From Gammaproteobacteria bacterium (GTDB lineage: Bacteria; Pseudomonadota; Gammaproteobacteria; Pseudomonadales; Pseudomonadaceae): 64,000 nt of DNA. The stretch spans positions 1 through 64,000 of the forward strand of contig JAHIWP010000016.1 in assembly GCA_018816095.1 (NCBI GenBank), given 5' to 3'. This document shows positions 42,598-52,600 of this stretch, piece after piece (positions within the stretch are counted from its first letter, which is position 1; each line of letters starts with the position of its first letter). The notes below the pieces were generated by a model. The model saw only the letters and a program-made list of their open reading frames with translations. It was not told the DNA's origin and made no database searches. Made by a program: the position numbers and the translations under genes.

Positions 42598-44234
42598 GCG
42601 TCCGCCCACTGCACGTAACACACGTCCACCGGCATACCGTGTTCGGCGCAGAAGGCCAGCCAGCGGCGTTGGTTGTCTTGCAAGCGGTCGCCAGGGCCTT
42701 TGACCTCAATCATTCGGTAGCGCTGTTCGGCTGGCCACAGTTGAATCAGATCAGGCATGCCGGCCCGGTTGGCTTTGATATCGAGCAGCAAGCGCTTGAA
42801 CCACGCCAGCAAGTGCGCGGCAGGCAGGCAGTCGAGGGCTTGCTCCAACAAGGCTGGATCGAGCGCTGCCCAGAATACGAACGGCGACTGGATGCCGAAT
42901 TTGTCTGCGTAGTTCTGCCGGATCACCTGCTTATAGTGCGGCGTATCAAGGTGCGCCAAACACTCAGCAAAGACCTCGGCGCGGCGCGGGTGAAAGTCAG
43001 TACTGAACAGGTCAACCGGGCCGGTATGAAACGGATGGAAGAACGCCCCCGGCACTGGCGCGAAGATGGCCTTCCAGCACAGCAACCCGAACAAGCTACA
43101 GATCAGGCTGTTCTCGACATAGTGCACCGGCCCGTCAGGCTCGCTTAGGTGCGCTTTGACGGCGAACTCGACGCTCTGCGCTGCCGGTTTCGGCAAGCAG
43201 AGATCAATCCGCTGCGGCGCGACAACTTTGGCTTTATCCGGCTGTGGTTGTCCCAACTGGCGCGCCAGACGCACCAAGGCGCGTGCGACGGCTTGCGCTT
43301 CGGCATCGTTCTCCGGCGCGTGGGCCGCCTGCTTGGCCAGTGCGTAGGCCTGCGCTTGATGGCCCAGGCGCTCAAGCACGCGAATCTGCCGCAGCCGCGC
43401 GCCGACATAACGGCAGTCGGCATAAAAGGCCAAGGCACCGTCCAGATTGGCCTCGCGCTCCAACTGCTGGCCCATGCGAAACAGCAGTTTGTGCCGTCGC
43501 GCGGCCAGAAAGGGCGTGTCGCAGAGCAGGGCGCTGATCTGTTGCAGGACGTTATCGATCGGCTCGCCGGCCTCGAACTGTTCGCGGCTGCGTTGCAGCT
43601 GTAAGTAGCAGTCGACATCTGCGCGGTGGCGAAAGGCCCGCGAGTCAACACTCAGTGCCACAGGCTCGTAGCGGAAGATGCCGAGCTCAGCGAGCACGAA
43701 CGCTGACCAGTCTTGACGCAGGTTGCCGAAAAACATCAAACGCAGGCGTTCACACAGGGCATCGACAGTCAGGCTAAGCACCTGATCCTCGCTGGCGGGG
43801 CACCACGTCGCGAAGTCGCGGGGCTCACTGTAAGTCTCGCGCAGTTGCTCCAGCAGCTCGCCTTTACTCAGCGTTTTTTGTTGCGCGCGCTCACCGAGGT
43901 GTTCGAGTACTTCATCCTTGCGCAGCAGGTTGAACAGCTCATCCAACGACAGCGCGGCGTCCTGTCGAACCCAGCCGGCGTCGAGCAGCGGCTTTGCCGC
44001 CAAGCGGCTGCAGCCGATCTCGGCATAGTCCAGCTTGCTCACACGAAAGTGCGAGCCCTTGCGCATGATCATGCGTACCAGCAACGCCTGGGCGGCTCTT
44101 GGCGCGGCTAAAAATTGCTGCAAGAAGGCGCACTCGGGCTCGCTCAGCAAGTCGGCATAGCGCTCTTGCAGCCAAGCCAACGCTTGACGGAAATTCGCCA
44201 GGTAATAAAAACGCGGGTCGTCTTGCAGCTGCAT
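42594..44234 (-). CDS. fan1: FAN1-type structure-specific nuclease (VRR-NUC)
   Basis: A 546-aa homologue of the Fanconi-anaemia-associated nuclease FAN1, of which a P. aeruginosa form has been crystallised as I recall. The order is: a DNA-binding N-terminal domain, an SAP-like segment, a TPR-like helical middle (about 230-340), then the C-terminal VRR-NUC domain with the catalytic set GMPDLIQLW (Asp) and MIEVKGPGDRLQDNQRRW (Glu-x-Lys). The start used is MQLQDDPRFYY; an in-frame ATG nine codons upstream is possible. Its last four bases overlap the helicase start, so the two are translationally coupled. Confidence 0.9.
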   Translation of the reverse strand: MQLQDDPRFYYLANFRQALAWLQERYADLLSEPECAFLQQFLAAPRAAQALLVRMIMRKGSHFRVSKLDYAEIGCSRLAAKPLLDAGWVRQDAALSLDELFNLLRKDEVLEHLGERAQQKTLSKGELLEQLRETYSEPRDFATWCPASEDQVLSLTVDALCERLRLMFFGNLRQDWSAFVLAELGIFRYEPVALSVDSRAFRHRADVDCYLQLQRSREQFEAGEPIDNVLQQISALLCDTPFLAARRHKLLFRMGQQLEREANLDGALAFYADCRYVGARLRQIRVLERLGHQAQAYALAKQAAHAPENDAEAQAVARALVRLARQLGQPQPDKAKVVAPQRIDLCLPKPAAQSVEFAVKAHLSEPDGPVHYVENSLICSLFGLLCWKAIFAPVPGAFFHPFHTGPVDLFSTDFHPRRAEVFAECLAHLDTPHYKQVIRQNYADKFGIQSPFVFWAALDPALLEQALDCLPAAHLLAWFKRLLLDIKANRAGMPDLIQLWPAEQRYRMIEVKGPGDRLQDNQRRWLAFCAEHGMPVDVCYVQWADA

Positions 44235-44553
44235 GGAGGTGCCGGTGGCTATGTGCATCATCAGGTATCAGCTGGTCATTCAGCGTGGACGGGTAGGGCG
44301 CAAGGTGTGGACGCAGAGTATGCCGCCTTTCAGCGCCGCACGCCTTGCAGGTGGCGAGAGCACGATGGGCATCGGTATTTTTGATGGCGATGTACTGCTG
44401 GTCAACCGCGCCATGCCGTGGCGACACCTTTATCAGACGACTGATTTAGGATGGCCGGCAGATCGTGTTGCAGATGGAGAATCCCGCCTTGCACCGCGCT
44501 ACCTTCTGCAAGGTGACGAGTTGCTGATTTGCGCTGTGCTCAGGGTCATCTGA
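44233..44553 (+). pseudogene. degenerate UmuD-like (peptidase S24) fragment
   Basis: This frame resembles the C-terminal serine-protease domain of UmuD/LexA-type proteins. GESTMGIGIFDGDVLLVNRA aligns with the UmuD block around the active-site serine (usual form GDSM-GAGIFDGD-LVVDRS), and the end PRYLLQGDELLICAVLRVI matches the UmuD C-terminus. About 20 residues carrying the catalytic lysine region are missing between them, and the N-terminal part is unrelated. No umuC-like gene is adjacent. It is therefore a probable relic of an SOS mutagenesis gene. The exact borders are uncertain. Confidence 0.55.
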
Positions 44554-44586
44554 GTGGGATTAGCGGGTGGGAAGGGCAGATACGAC

Positions 44587-44607
44587 TCGGGGCCCTAAGG
44601 GCCCCGA
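44587..44607. terminator. hairpin downstream of the MHS transporter
   Basis: TCGGGGCCC and GGGCCCCGA form a 9-bp GC-rich stem with a TAA loop, a few bases past the stop of the minus-strand transporter gene. No U-run is visible. Confidence 0.5.
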
Positions 44608-44617
44608 TGCGTTTAAC

Positions 44618-45949
44618 TTATGACAGCTTCATGGCGCTGTTGGCCGGCGCTGCTGCATCGTCCTCTTTATATGACGATTTGACTGCCAGCACGGCGATCA
44701 GTGAGATCGCCACTGTGCCCAGCAGGTAGATCGCCACGGGCTGCCAGCTGCCGTTGTAACGGCTAAGTAGCCAGGTCGCGATCAGCGGCGCGGTACCACC
44801 GGCCAATGCTGCACCCAATTGATAACCCAGGGTGATGCCGGTGTAGCGCACGCGAGTCGAGAAGATCTCTGAACTCATCGTGCCCAGCACGGCAGTGACC
44901 GGTGCCCAGAGGACACCGACGGCGACTACGGTCGCCAGAGTCAGAGCCCAGGTGGCTCTGGTATCGAGCAGCATAAAGTACGGCACGACCCACATCGCCA
45001 TGAGCAGGATGCCGCTGATGTACACGGTTTTGCGACCGACCTTGTCGGACAACCAGCCCATGATCGGGATCATGATCGAGGCAACCGCGGCGCCGATCAT
45101 TACGGCGGTCAGTACACTGCCCTTGGCGTAGTCCAGAGTGGTGACGGCATAACTGACTACGAAGGTCGAAAAAATATAGAACGGTGCGGTTTCAGCCACC
45201 TTAAGGCCCATGGCAATCAGCACCTCGCGCCAATGGTCACGCAAGGTTTCGACCAGCGGCATCTTGGCGACGTTTCCTGTCTCCTTGGCCTTCTTGAAGT
45301 CCGGTGTTTCATCCAGGCCGTGGCGAATCCACAGGCCAAGGAACACCAGGCCGGCACTGAGCAGGAACGGCACACGCCAGCCCCAGGACAGGAAGTCCTC
45401 CTCAGGCAGCATTGTCATCAGGCCCACGGCCATAGTCGCCAGCAGCATGCCCAAGGTGACCCCCACCTGCGGCACGCTACCGAACAGGCCTTTGCGCTTT
45501 TGCGGCGCGTATTCGTAGGCCAGCAGCAATGCACCTCCCCACTCGCCCCCAATACCTAGCCCCTGAATCACGCGCAAGCTGATCAGCAAGATCGGAGCCC
45601 ACACCCCGATGTGATCATAGGTTGGCAAGCAACCGATCAGCACCGTGGCGCCGCCCATCAGTGACAAGGTGATGACGAGGGTTTTCTTGCGGCCGATGCG
45701 GTCGCCGATATGTGCAAACAACACGCCGCCGATTGGCCGAACGAAGAAGGTCAGGGAAAACGACAAATAGGACAGCAGCAGGCCAACGACTGGGTCGAAA
45801 TTGGGAAAGAACAGCTTGTTGAAGACCAAGGCAGCGGCGGTGCCATAGAGAAAGTAGTCGAACCATTCGATCGAGCTGCCAGTCAGGCTGGCGACCAAGG
45901 CGCGGCGACGTCCCTCGGACGCGTTTGGAGTTGTGTTGGATTGCGTCAT
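44618..45949 (-). CDS. MFS transporter, metabolite:H+ symporter (MHS) family
   Basis: A 443-aa 12-span transporter of the MHS family (ShiA/ProP/KgtP-like), which imports organic acids and compatible solutes with protons. The opening RRALVASLTGSSIEWFDYFLYG is the family signature, followed by FVRPIGGVLFAHIGDRIGRKKTL (motif A) and RVIQGLGIGGEWGGALLLAYEY. It is the last gene of the minus-strand cyclodeaminase cluster; the intergenic space holds a candidate small gene. The substrate may be the amino or imino acid handled by the cyclodeaminase-family enzyme, by inference from context. Confidence 0.88.
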   Translation of the reverse strand: MTQSNTTPNASEGRRRALVASLTGSSIEWFDYFLYGTAAALVFNKLFFPNFDPVVGLLLSYLSFSLTFFVRPIGGVLFAHIGDRIGRKKTLVITLSLMGGATVLIGCLPTYDHIGVWAPILLISLRVIQGLGIGGEWGGALLLAYEYAPQKRKGLFGSVPQVGVTLGMLLATMAVGLMTMLPEEDFLSWGWRVPFLLSAGLVFLGLWIRHGLDETPDFKKAKETGNVAKMPLVETLRDHWREVLIAMGLKVAETAPFYIFSTFVVSYAVTTLDYAKGSVLTAVMIGAAVASIMIPIMGWLSDKVGRKTVYISGILLMAMWVVPYFMLLDTRATWALTLATVVAVGVLWAPVTAVLGTMSSEIFSTRVRYTGITLGYQLGAALAGGTAPLIATWLLSRYNGSWQPVAIYLLGTVAISLIAVLAVKSSYKEDDAAAPANSAMKLS

Positions 45950-46062
45950 TTGAGTTCCCGTTTTTTAGTTTTATGTCGGTGAGCACTGTTAAAACAGCGC
46001 AAAAGAGCACCAGGTAGCCCCTGGCATTGCCGCTGATGCGCTTTTTAAGCGAATTTCAAGGG

Positions 46063-46090
46063 TTCATTGGCCTACGCGCAGGCCAATGAA
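46063..46090. repeat. perfect 11-bp stem-loop between cyclodeaminase and MHS genes
   Basis: TTCATTGGCCT (46063-46073) is the reverse complement of AGGCCAATGAA (46080-46090) with a 6-base loop. No U-run is present, so it may stabilise or process the mRNA instead of ending it. The candidate 48-aa gene stops inside this hairpin. Confidence 0.6.
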
Positions 46091-46210
46091 CGATGGCCTG
46101 CGGACGATTTCAAAGGCTGCATATGGGGCTAAATCCGCCGCCGAGAGCTGAATCGCATCATTGCAAGCAGCTGGCACCAAGCGCGGCAGCGCTATTGGTC
46201 GATTTGGCAT
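46064..46210 (-). CDS. candidate small protein (48 aa)
   Basis: A small open frame with an excellent ribosome-binding site: GCAGGAG followed by five bases and ATG. It would encode MPNRPIALPRLVPAACNDAI, then 28 residues ending FIGLRVGQ. It lies 37 bp downstream of the cyclodeaminase gene on the same strand and in the same putative operon. I recognise no family and see no membrane span. The stop codon lies inside a perfect 11-bp hairpin. It may be a real small gene or the 5' remnant of a lost gene whose strong start site remains. Confidence 0.45.
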   Translation of the reverse strand: MPNRPIALPRLVPAACNDAIQLSAADLAPYAAFEIVRRPSFIGLRVGQ

Positions 46211-46247
46211 GTGAACTCCTGCCTTATCAGCCCGTGTTTAATTACTC

Positions 46248-47198
46248 TTATGCTGGATTTGCCTGGAATGCGTCGTAGGCCAGTGAGGCGGCCGCTAGAT
46301 CTTCCAATGCGGTACCCACAGCCTTAAAGACGGTGATTTCGTCGCGAGAGGTGCGGCCAGGATGTTGGCCGCGGCAGAGTTGCTCCAACGTCGCAGCAAC
46401 CCGTTGTTCATTGAATGCACCACTTTCAATCGGCGCGAGAATGTCCCCGGCTTTGAGCAAGGCCTCGGTGGTATCAAGGAAAACCGTGCCTTTGCGCATG
46501 CATTCGTCATCGCTCTCGCGCATGGCCGGCGTGAAACCGCCGATCAAATCCAGGTGCACTCCCGGCTTCAGCCATTTGCCTTGGATCAGCGGCGCTGTCG
46601 ACAACGTCGCGCAGGTGATGATGTCAGCTTCCTGCGCGGCGTCTTCTAGGCTGTTCACCGCGTGTGCATCTATGCCTTGCTCGCGCAGGTTGCCGACCAG
46701 CGTATCGGCGGACTCGCTGAGTCGATTCCAGACCAAAACACGTTCGATCGGCCGTACGCTGCGATACGCTTCGGGCAGCAGGCTGCCGACCCTGCCAGCG
46801 CCGACGACCAACAGCGTGCTTGAATCCGGGCGGCTCAACCATTTGGCCGCGAGTGCCGACGCCGCAGCAGTGCGTCGGGAGGTGATCACATCACCATCCA
46901 AAATCGCCAAGGGCGCGCCAGTTGCAGCGTCGTAAAGAATAAACACCGAATGCAGCCCAGGCAGGCCACGGGCGCTGTTGTTCGGGAAGATGGAGACCGT
47001 TTTAACGCCAAGGCGCTTTCCCGGCTGCCAGGCAGGCATCAGCAGAAGTATTCCACTGTCACTGGCGGTATTGCCGGATATGGCATGGTTATGCCGTAAC
47101 GGAACCTCGCAGCCTTCCTTGAAAAAGTCTTCAAGTGTTTGAATCAGAATGTCGAAAGGCAGCTGAGCAGCTGTTTGGGTGTTGGTCAGGACGCGCAT
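46248..47198 (-). CDS. ornithine cyclodeaminase / mu-crystallin family protein
   Basis: A 316-aa NAD(P)-binding protein of the OCD/mu-crystallin family, which includes ornithine cyclodeaminase and delta-1-pyrroline-2-carboxylate (ketimine) reductases. The sequence shows LGVKTVSIFPNNSARGLPGL, ILDGDVITSRRTAAASALAAKWL and the Rossmann loop LVVGAGRVGSLLPEAY, then IITCATLSTAPLIQG and HLDLIGGFTPAMRE. The KTVSIFPNN and LIGGFTPAMRE forms look more like a ketimine or pyrroline-carboxylate reductase than a true cyclodeaminase, but this is not decisive. The ATG at 47198 fits the family length. It diverges from an XRE-cupin regulator. Confidence 0.85.
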   Translation of the reverse strand: MRVLTNTQTAAQLPFDILIQTLEDFFKEGCEVPLRHNHAISGNTASDSGILLLMPAWQPGKRLGVKTVSIFPNNSARGLPGLHSVFILYDAATGAPLAILDGDVITSRRTAAASALAAKWLSRPDSSTLLVVGAGRVGSLLPEAYRSVRPIERVLVWNRLSESADTLVGNLREQGIDAHAVNSLEDAAQEADIITCATLSTAPLIQGKWLKPGVHLDLIGGFTPAMRESDDECMRKGTVFLDTTEALLKAGDILAPIESGAFNEQRVAATLEQLCRGQHPGRTSRDEITVFKAVGTALEDLAAASLAYDAFQANPA

Positions 47199-47331
47199 GC
47201 TATGCTCCACACAGGACCAGGATGTTTTACTTATCCTGCTTATTTTTTTCGTATGGGAAATTTTATATCGCAAAAGCAACATGCCCGTCCACTGCTTTGG
47301 CTCGACGGTTGCTGCGCGCTAATTACCTGCC

Positions 47332-47949
47332 ATGACCTTAGAAAATCGCGAACCCGCTCCGGCGCTGCCTGCCCCAGAGCTCTCCAGCAGCGTGCTGGCA
47401 GCCAAACTTCGATTGCTCCGGCGCAATGCTGAGCTGACTCTTCAGCAGTTAAGCCGGCGCTGCGGGATCTCTGCGTCAGCGCTGTCGAAGATCGAAAATG
47501 GTCAGCTGTCACCGACTTACGAAAAGATTGCCGCACTGGCGCTGGGCCTGAATGTCGAGGTCGGGGAGCTTTTCAGTCCGACCGTCAAGGCCGCGCCTCT
47601 GGGCCGTCGAAGCGTCACCCGTCGACATCAAGGCGTAGCGCACCGTACCGATCAATACACCTATGAAATGTTGCACACGGACCTTGCGGATAAGCGCTTC
47701 ATTCCACTGGTCACTACAGTGCGGGCGCATGACCGCGCTGAATTCACAAAACTGCTGAGTCATGACGGCGAAGAACTACTTTTTGTGCTGACCGGTGAAG
47801 TGATTCTGCACACAGAGGGGTACGAGCCTCTGCATATGAGCCCCGGGGACTCTTGTTATTTCGACAGTAGGATGGGGCACGCCTGCGTTTCTGGCACGGA
47901 AGAGGACGCAACCGTCTTGTGGGTCAGCTCCCATGCGAATATGCGTTAA
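47332..47949 (+). CDS. XRE-family regulator with C-terminal cupin domain
   Basis: A 205-aa one-component regulator. An N-terminal helix-turn-helix of the lambda-repressor type reads LRLLRRNAELTLQQLSRRCGISASALSKIENGQLSPTYEKIAALA (about 27-70). The C-terminal cupin_2 barrel includes EELLFVLTGEVILHTEGYEPLHMSPGDSCYFDSRMGHACVS, with the usual metal or ligand-binding histidines. Such regulators commonly sense amino acids, polyamines or their products and control divergent catabolic genes. Here it faces the cyclodeaminase-family gene over 133 bp, which is the probable target. Confidence 0.88.
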   Translation: MTLENREPAPALPAPELSSSVLAAKLRLLRRNAELTLQQLSRRCGISASALSKIENGQLSPTYEKIAALALGLNVEVGELFSPTVKAAPLGRRSVTRRHQGVAHRTDQYTYEMLHTDLADKRFIPLVTTVRAHDRAEFTKLLSHDGEELLFVLTGEVILHTEGYEPLHMSPGDSCYFDSRMGHACVSGTEEDATVLWVSSHANMR

Positions 47950-48128
47950 TGAGCCAGGGGCCTTGTGCTCGTTTCGACGCGTTGTCGACGGCAGCGTCTT
48001 CAAGACCGAAGGACGCTCAATCTGACTTACGTGCACTGGCTTTATCTGCCTAATCAAGCCATCAATTACTGATCAAGTGACACGGCCTGTGTCTATCTCA
48101 TTGCCGCCGCGCTGATGAACTAACAGGA

Positions 48129-48165
48129 CCCCAACCTGGAGAAATTCAAAATCGCCAGGGTGGGG
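48129..48165. terminator. hairpin downstream of the RND efflux operon
   Basis: CCCC and CCTGG (48129-48139) pair with CCAGG and GGGG (48155-48165) to form an interrupted stem, 11 bases past the outer-membrane channel gene's stop. No U-run is present. It is a candidate terminator for the minus-strand operon. Confidence 0.4.
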
Positions 48166-48175
48166 CCGTGTCCAA

Positions 48176-49600
48176 TCAGTCGGCAGTGGCGACTGTATCG
48201 CTCGGGCTCCAACCACCGCCCAGGGCTTTGTACAGTTGGATTTCCCGGTTCAGCTGAAGCAAGTGGTCGCTGAGCAGTTGGCGCTGGGAGGCGAAGAGTT
48301 CGCGCTGGGCATCGAGCACGGTGAAATAGGTGTCCACGCCTTCGTCGTAACGCTGGCGTGCCAGTTGATAGTAAGCCTGGTTGTTGTCGACCAGATCACT
48401 CTGTGCCTGCACCTGTTCGCCGAAGGTGCCGCGCGCCGCCAAGCCGTCTGCGACCTCGCGGAAGGCGACCTGGATGCTCTTCTCATACTGGGCGACGTTG
48501 ATGTCCTTGAGCACCTCGGCGTAGTCCAGGTTGGCTTTGAGCCGCCCGGCGGTGAAGAGCGGGATGTTGATCCGTGGCGCAAAGCTCCACAGGCCGGAGC
48601 CACCTTCGAACAGGCCGTCCAACTCACTGCTGGCCGTCCCGGCGGCGCCCGTCAGGCTGATGCTGGGGAAGAACGCTGCCCGCGCCGCACCAATATTGGC
48701 GTTGGCGGCCAGCAGGCGGTGTTCCGCCGCGCGGATATCCGGCCGGCGCAACAGCAGGTCAGCCGGCAGGCCAGCGGAGAATTCGGCAAGCAACGCCATG
48801 TCGGGCTTGCCGCTCTCGGGCAAGTCCGTTGGGATGTCGCTGCCGAGCAGGAGGCGCAGGGCGTTGCCATCTTCGGCGATAAGCCGGGTGAACAGCGCCT
48901 TCTGGGTCCGCGCCTGATCAACCAGGGTGCGTGCCTGGCGTACGTCGAGTTCCGAGGCAGTGCCCACTTCGGCACTGGATGTGATCAGCCCCAGGCTCTT
49001 CCGGTAGCTTTCCAGGGTGGCCTCGGTCAGCTCCAGCTGGGTCTGGTTGCTGCGCCAGCTGAAGTAGGCCGTGGCCACATCGCCGACCAGGGCGATATGC
49101 ACACTGCGCTGCGCCTCTGCGGTGGCCAGGTATTCCTCCAATGCGGCACGGCTGAGGCTGCGGATGCGGCCGAAGACGTCCAGCTCGTAGGCGACGCCAA
49201 GCGACGCCTGGTACTGGCTCTGGATTCCCGACTCGCCGGTCGGTGACAGGTCCGCCGGCAGGCGCTGGCGCTGACCGCCAGCACTGGCGTCGATCGTTGG
49301 GAACAGCTCGGAGCGCTGGATACGGTGCAGCGCTCGATAGGCCTCGACGTTAAGGGCGGCCTGGCGCAGGTCGCGGTTGTTGTGCAACGCCACGCCGATC
49401 AACTGGCGCAACGCCGGGTCGCGGAAGAACGCCTGCCAGCTCAGTTCGGCGGCACTGCTGCCGCTCCTCTGGGCCGTGCCATAAGCTGCACCTTGCGGCC
49501 AGGCGGCCGCAATGGGTGCCTCGGGGCGCTCATAGTCGGGAATCAGGCTGCAGCCGCCCAGCACCAGGGCCACCGCGAGGGTTAGAGGCTTGAGTCTCAT
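48176..49600 (-). CDS. ttgI: RND efflux outer-membrane channel (OprM/TtgI-like lipoprotein)
   Basis: Outer-membrane component of a tripartite solvent/drug pump, 474 aa. It starts [21 protein letters not shown] with a lipobox (LGGC, Cys17) like OprM. Two OEP domains follow, with the hallmark stretches [36 protein letters not shown] and [35 protein letters not shown]. The ATG overlaps the stop of the pump gene by four bases (ATGA). The Ttg symbol follows from the divergent TtgV-like regulator and is less certain than the family. Confidence 0.9.
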   Translation of the reverse strand: MRLKPLTLAVALVLGGCSLIPDYERPEAPIAAAWPQGAAYGTAQRSGSSAAELSWQAFFRDPALRQLIGVALHNNRDLRQAALNVEAYRALHRIQRSELFPTIDASAGGQRQRLPADLSPTGESGIQSQYQASLGVAYELDVFGRIRSLSRAALEEYLATAEAQRSVHIALVGDVATAYFSWRSNQTQLELTEATLESYRKSLGLITSSAEVGTASELDVRQARTLVDQARTQKALFTRLIAEDGNALRLLLGSDIPTDLPESGKPDMALLAEFSAGLPADLLLRRPDIRAAEHRLLAANANIGAARAAFFPSISLTGAAGTASSELDGLFEGGSGLWSFAPRINIPLFTAGRLKANLDYAEVLKDINVAQYEKSIQVAFREVADGLAARGTFGEQVQAQSDLVDNNQAYYQLARQRYDEGVDTYFTVLDAQRELFASQRQLLSDHLLQLNREIQLYKALGGGWSPSDTVATAD

Positions 49601-52600
49601 TTCGACTCTCCTTCGGCCACGGCTGGCGCCTTCTTGAAGCCCTCGAACAATTTGACCACCACCACGTAGAACAGCGGCACGAAGAACACTGCGAGCACCG
49701 TGGCGGTGATCATCCCACCGACCACGCCGGTGGCGACCGAGTGCTGGCTGCCGGCACCGGCACCTGTGGCCAGTGCCATCGGCAGCACGCCGAAGGTGAA
49801 GGCCAGCGACGTCATGATGATCGGCCGCAAACGCAGCTTGGCGGCTTCGATGGCGGCTTGGGCCAGCGGCATGCCTTGCTTCTCGTAAAGCTCCTTAGCG
49901 AACTCGATGATCAGGATGGCGTTCTTCGCCGCCAGACCGACGGTGGTCATCAGGCCGATCTGGAAGTACACGTCAGCGTTCAGTTCGCGCCCCAGGGTGG
50001 CGATCACTGCGCCGAGGATGCCCAGTGGCACCACCAACATTACCGATACCGGCACCGACCAGCTCTCATAGAGGGCGGCCAGGCAGAGGAACACGATCAG
50101 CACGGTCAAGGCGTAGAGCATGGGTGCCTGGTCGCCGGTCTGGATTTCCTCGTAAGACAGGCCGGTATAACTCAAGCCGATGCCTGGTGGCAGCTGCTGC
50201 ATGATCTCGGCAATGGCGATCATCGCGTCGCCGGTGCTGTAGCCGGGCATCGGCTCGCCGAGGATCTCCACCGAGGAAATGCCGCCGTAGCGTTCCAGCT
50301 TGGGCGAACCGAACACCCACTCGCCGCTGGCGAAGGCCGAGAACGGCACCATCTCACCGAGGGCATTGCGCACGTACCACTTGTCGAAGTCTTCTGGCGA
50401 GATGCGCGCCGTATCTTCGCCTTGGATGTAGACGCGCTTAACCCGTCCCGCGTCGATGAAGTCGTTGACGTACATCGAGCCCCAGGCCGCGGTCATGGTT
50501 TCGTTGATCGCCGCGATGCTGACCTGCAGCGCCCGCGCTTTCTCATCGTTAATGTTGACCTGGAACTGTGGCTCGTCGTCCTTGCCGTTGGGCCGCACCG
50601 CGCGCAGCTTCGGATGCTCGTTGGCCAGCTGCAGGAACTGATTACGTGCCTCCATCAGCGCCTCGTGGCCAAGGCTCGCACTGTCCTGAAGGTAAAGGTC
50701 GAAGCCCATGGCGTTGCCCATTTCCAGGATCGCCGGTGGCACGAAGGCCATTACCGTGGCGTCCTTGATTTGTGCAAAGCGCTTGTTGGCGCGCTCAGCC
50801 ATGCTGAACACGTCCTGGCCCTCAGCGCCACGCTCGCTCCAGTCCTTGAGCATGACCAGGCCCAGGCCCGAGTTCTGACCGCGACCGGCGAAGTTGAAGC
50901 CGTTGACGGTCAATGCCGAGTTCACCAAATCGGCTTCTTCTTTCAGCAGGTAGTCCTTAACCTCCGTCAGTACCGCTTCGGTGCGTTCGGCCGACGCGTT
51001 CACCGGCATGCGCACCTCGACCATCATCAAGCCCTGGTCTTCATTGGGCAGGAAGGCCTTGGGGATTTGGCTGAACAGGTAGCCCGTGCCGGCGGTGATC
51101 AGCGCGAAGGCCAGCAGGTAGCGTCCGCGGTGCTTGAGCATGCCGCCGACGCCGCGCTCGAAGCGCGCTGTACCGCGGTCGAAGGTACGGTTGAACCAGC
51201 CGAAGAAGCCTTTTTTCTCGTGATGGGCATCGCCCTTGGGCGACCTGAGGATGGTGGCACACAGCGCCGGGGTGAAAATCAGCGCAACCAGCACGGATAG
51301 GCCCATGCAGGCGACGATGGTGACGGCGAACTGCTTATAGATGATGCCCGCTGAACCGCCGAAGAACGCCATGGGCACGAACACCGCCGACAGCACCATG
51401 CCGATGCCGATCAGCGCGCCGGATATCTGCCCCATGGATTTGCGTGTGGCTTCCAGTGGCGACAGACCTTCTTCGTGCATCAGGCGCTCGACGTTTTCCA
51501 CCACCACAATGGCGTCGTCCACCAGCAAGCCGATGGCCAACACCATGGCGTACATGGTCAGCACGTTGATGCTGATACCGAAATAAGGCAGCAAGGCGAA
51601 GGCGCCAAGCAGCACAACGGGCACCGCCAGGGTCGGAATCAGCGTGGCGCGGAAGTTCTGCAGAAACAGGAACATCACCAGGAACACCAGAACAACGGCC
51701 TCCACGATGGTGGCCACCACTGAACTGATTGAGGCTTCTACCACTGGCGTGGTGTCGTAGGGATAGAGCACCTCGACGCCTTCCGGCAGATAGGCTTTCT
51801 GCTGCTCCATCACGGCTTTCACCGCGTCCACGGTTTCCAACAGGTTACCGCCGCTGGCCAAGCGCAAGGCCAGGCCGGCTGAGGGGATGCCGTTGTAATT
51901 GCTGGAAATGGAGAAGTTGTCGGCACCCAGCTCGACGCGGGCCACGTCCTTGACGCGAACCTGCGCACCATCGGCCTTGACCTTGATGAGCACTTCCTCG
52001 AACTCCGCCGCCGTGGTCATGCGGGTCTTGCCCAGTACGGTGGCGTTGAGTTGCACGCCGCGACGGGTCGGCAGGCCGCCGAGCTGGCCAGACGACACCT
52101 GTACGTTCTGCTCACGAATAGCCGCAGCCACATCGCCTGGGGTCAGCTGATAGCTGTTGAGTTTGGCCGGGTCGAGCCAGATGCGCATGGCATTCGGCGA
52201 GCCGAACACTTGGAAGTCGCCCACGCCATTGATGCGCGAAATCGGATCCTGCAGCTGTGCCGAAATCAGGTTGCCAAGGTCGAAGTTGTCCAGTTTGCCG
52301 GTGTTGTCCAGCAGGCCGATGATCAGGAAGAAGTTCTTCTGATACTTCACCACCCGTAGGCCCTGGCGCTGCACTTCCTCCGGCAGCCTGGGCGTTGCCA
52401 GCTGCAGTTTGTTCTGCACTTGGACCTGGGCGATATCCGGATTCGTGCCCTGCTCGAAGGTCACGATGATGCTCATGCTACCGTCGGAACTGCTTTCGGC
52501 GGACATGTAGAGGAAGCCGTCGAGGCCGCTGAGCTGCTGCTCGATGACCTGCACCACGGTGTCTTGCACCGTCTGCGCCGAGGCGCCGGGGTAGTTGGCC

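Noticed and set aside
42598..42621. Upstream GTG start for the XPD-type helicase
   Set aside because: The GTG at 42597 gives the compact GTGA overlap with the fan1 stop and has a purine-rich site just before it.
49741..51300. 519-codon plus-strand frame antisense to the RND pump gene
   Set aside because: It has His/Gln-rich shadow composition and no family similarity, opposite an intact pump gene.
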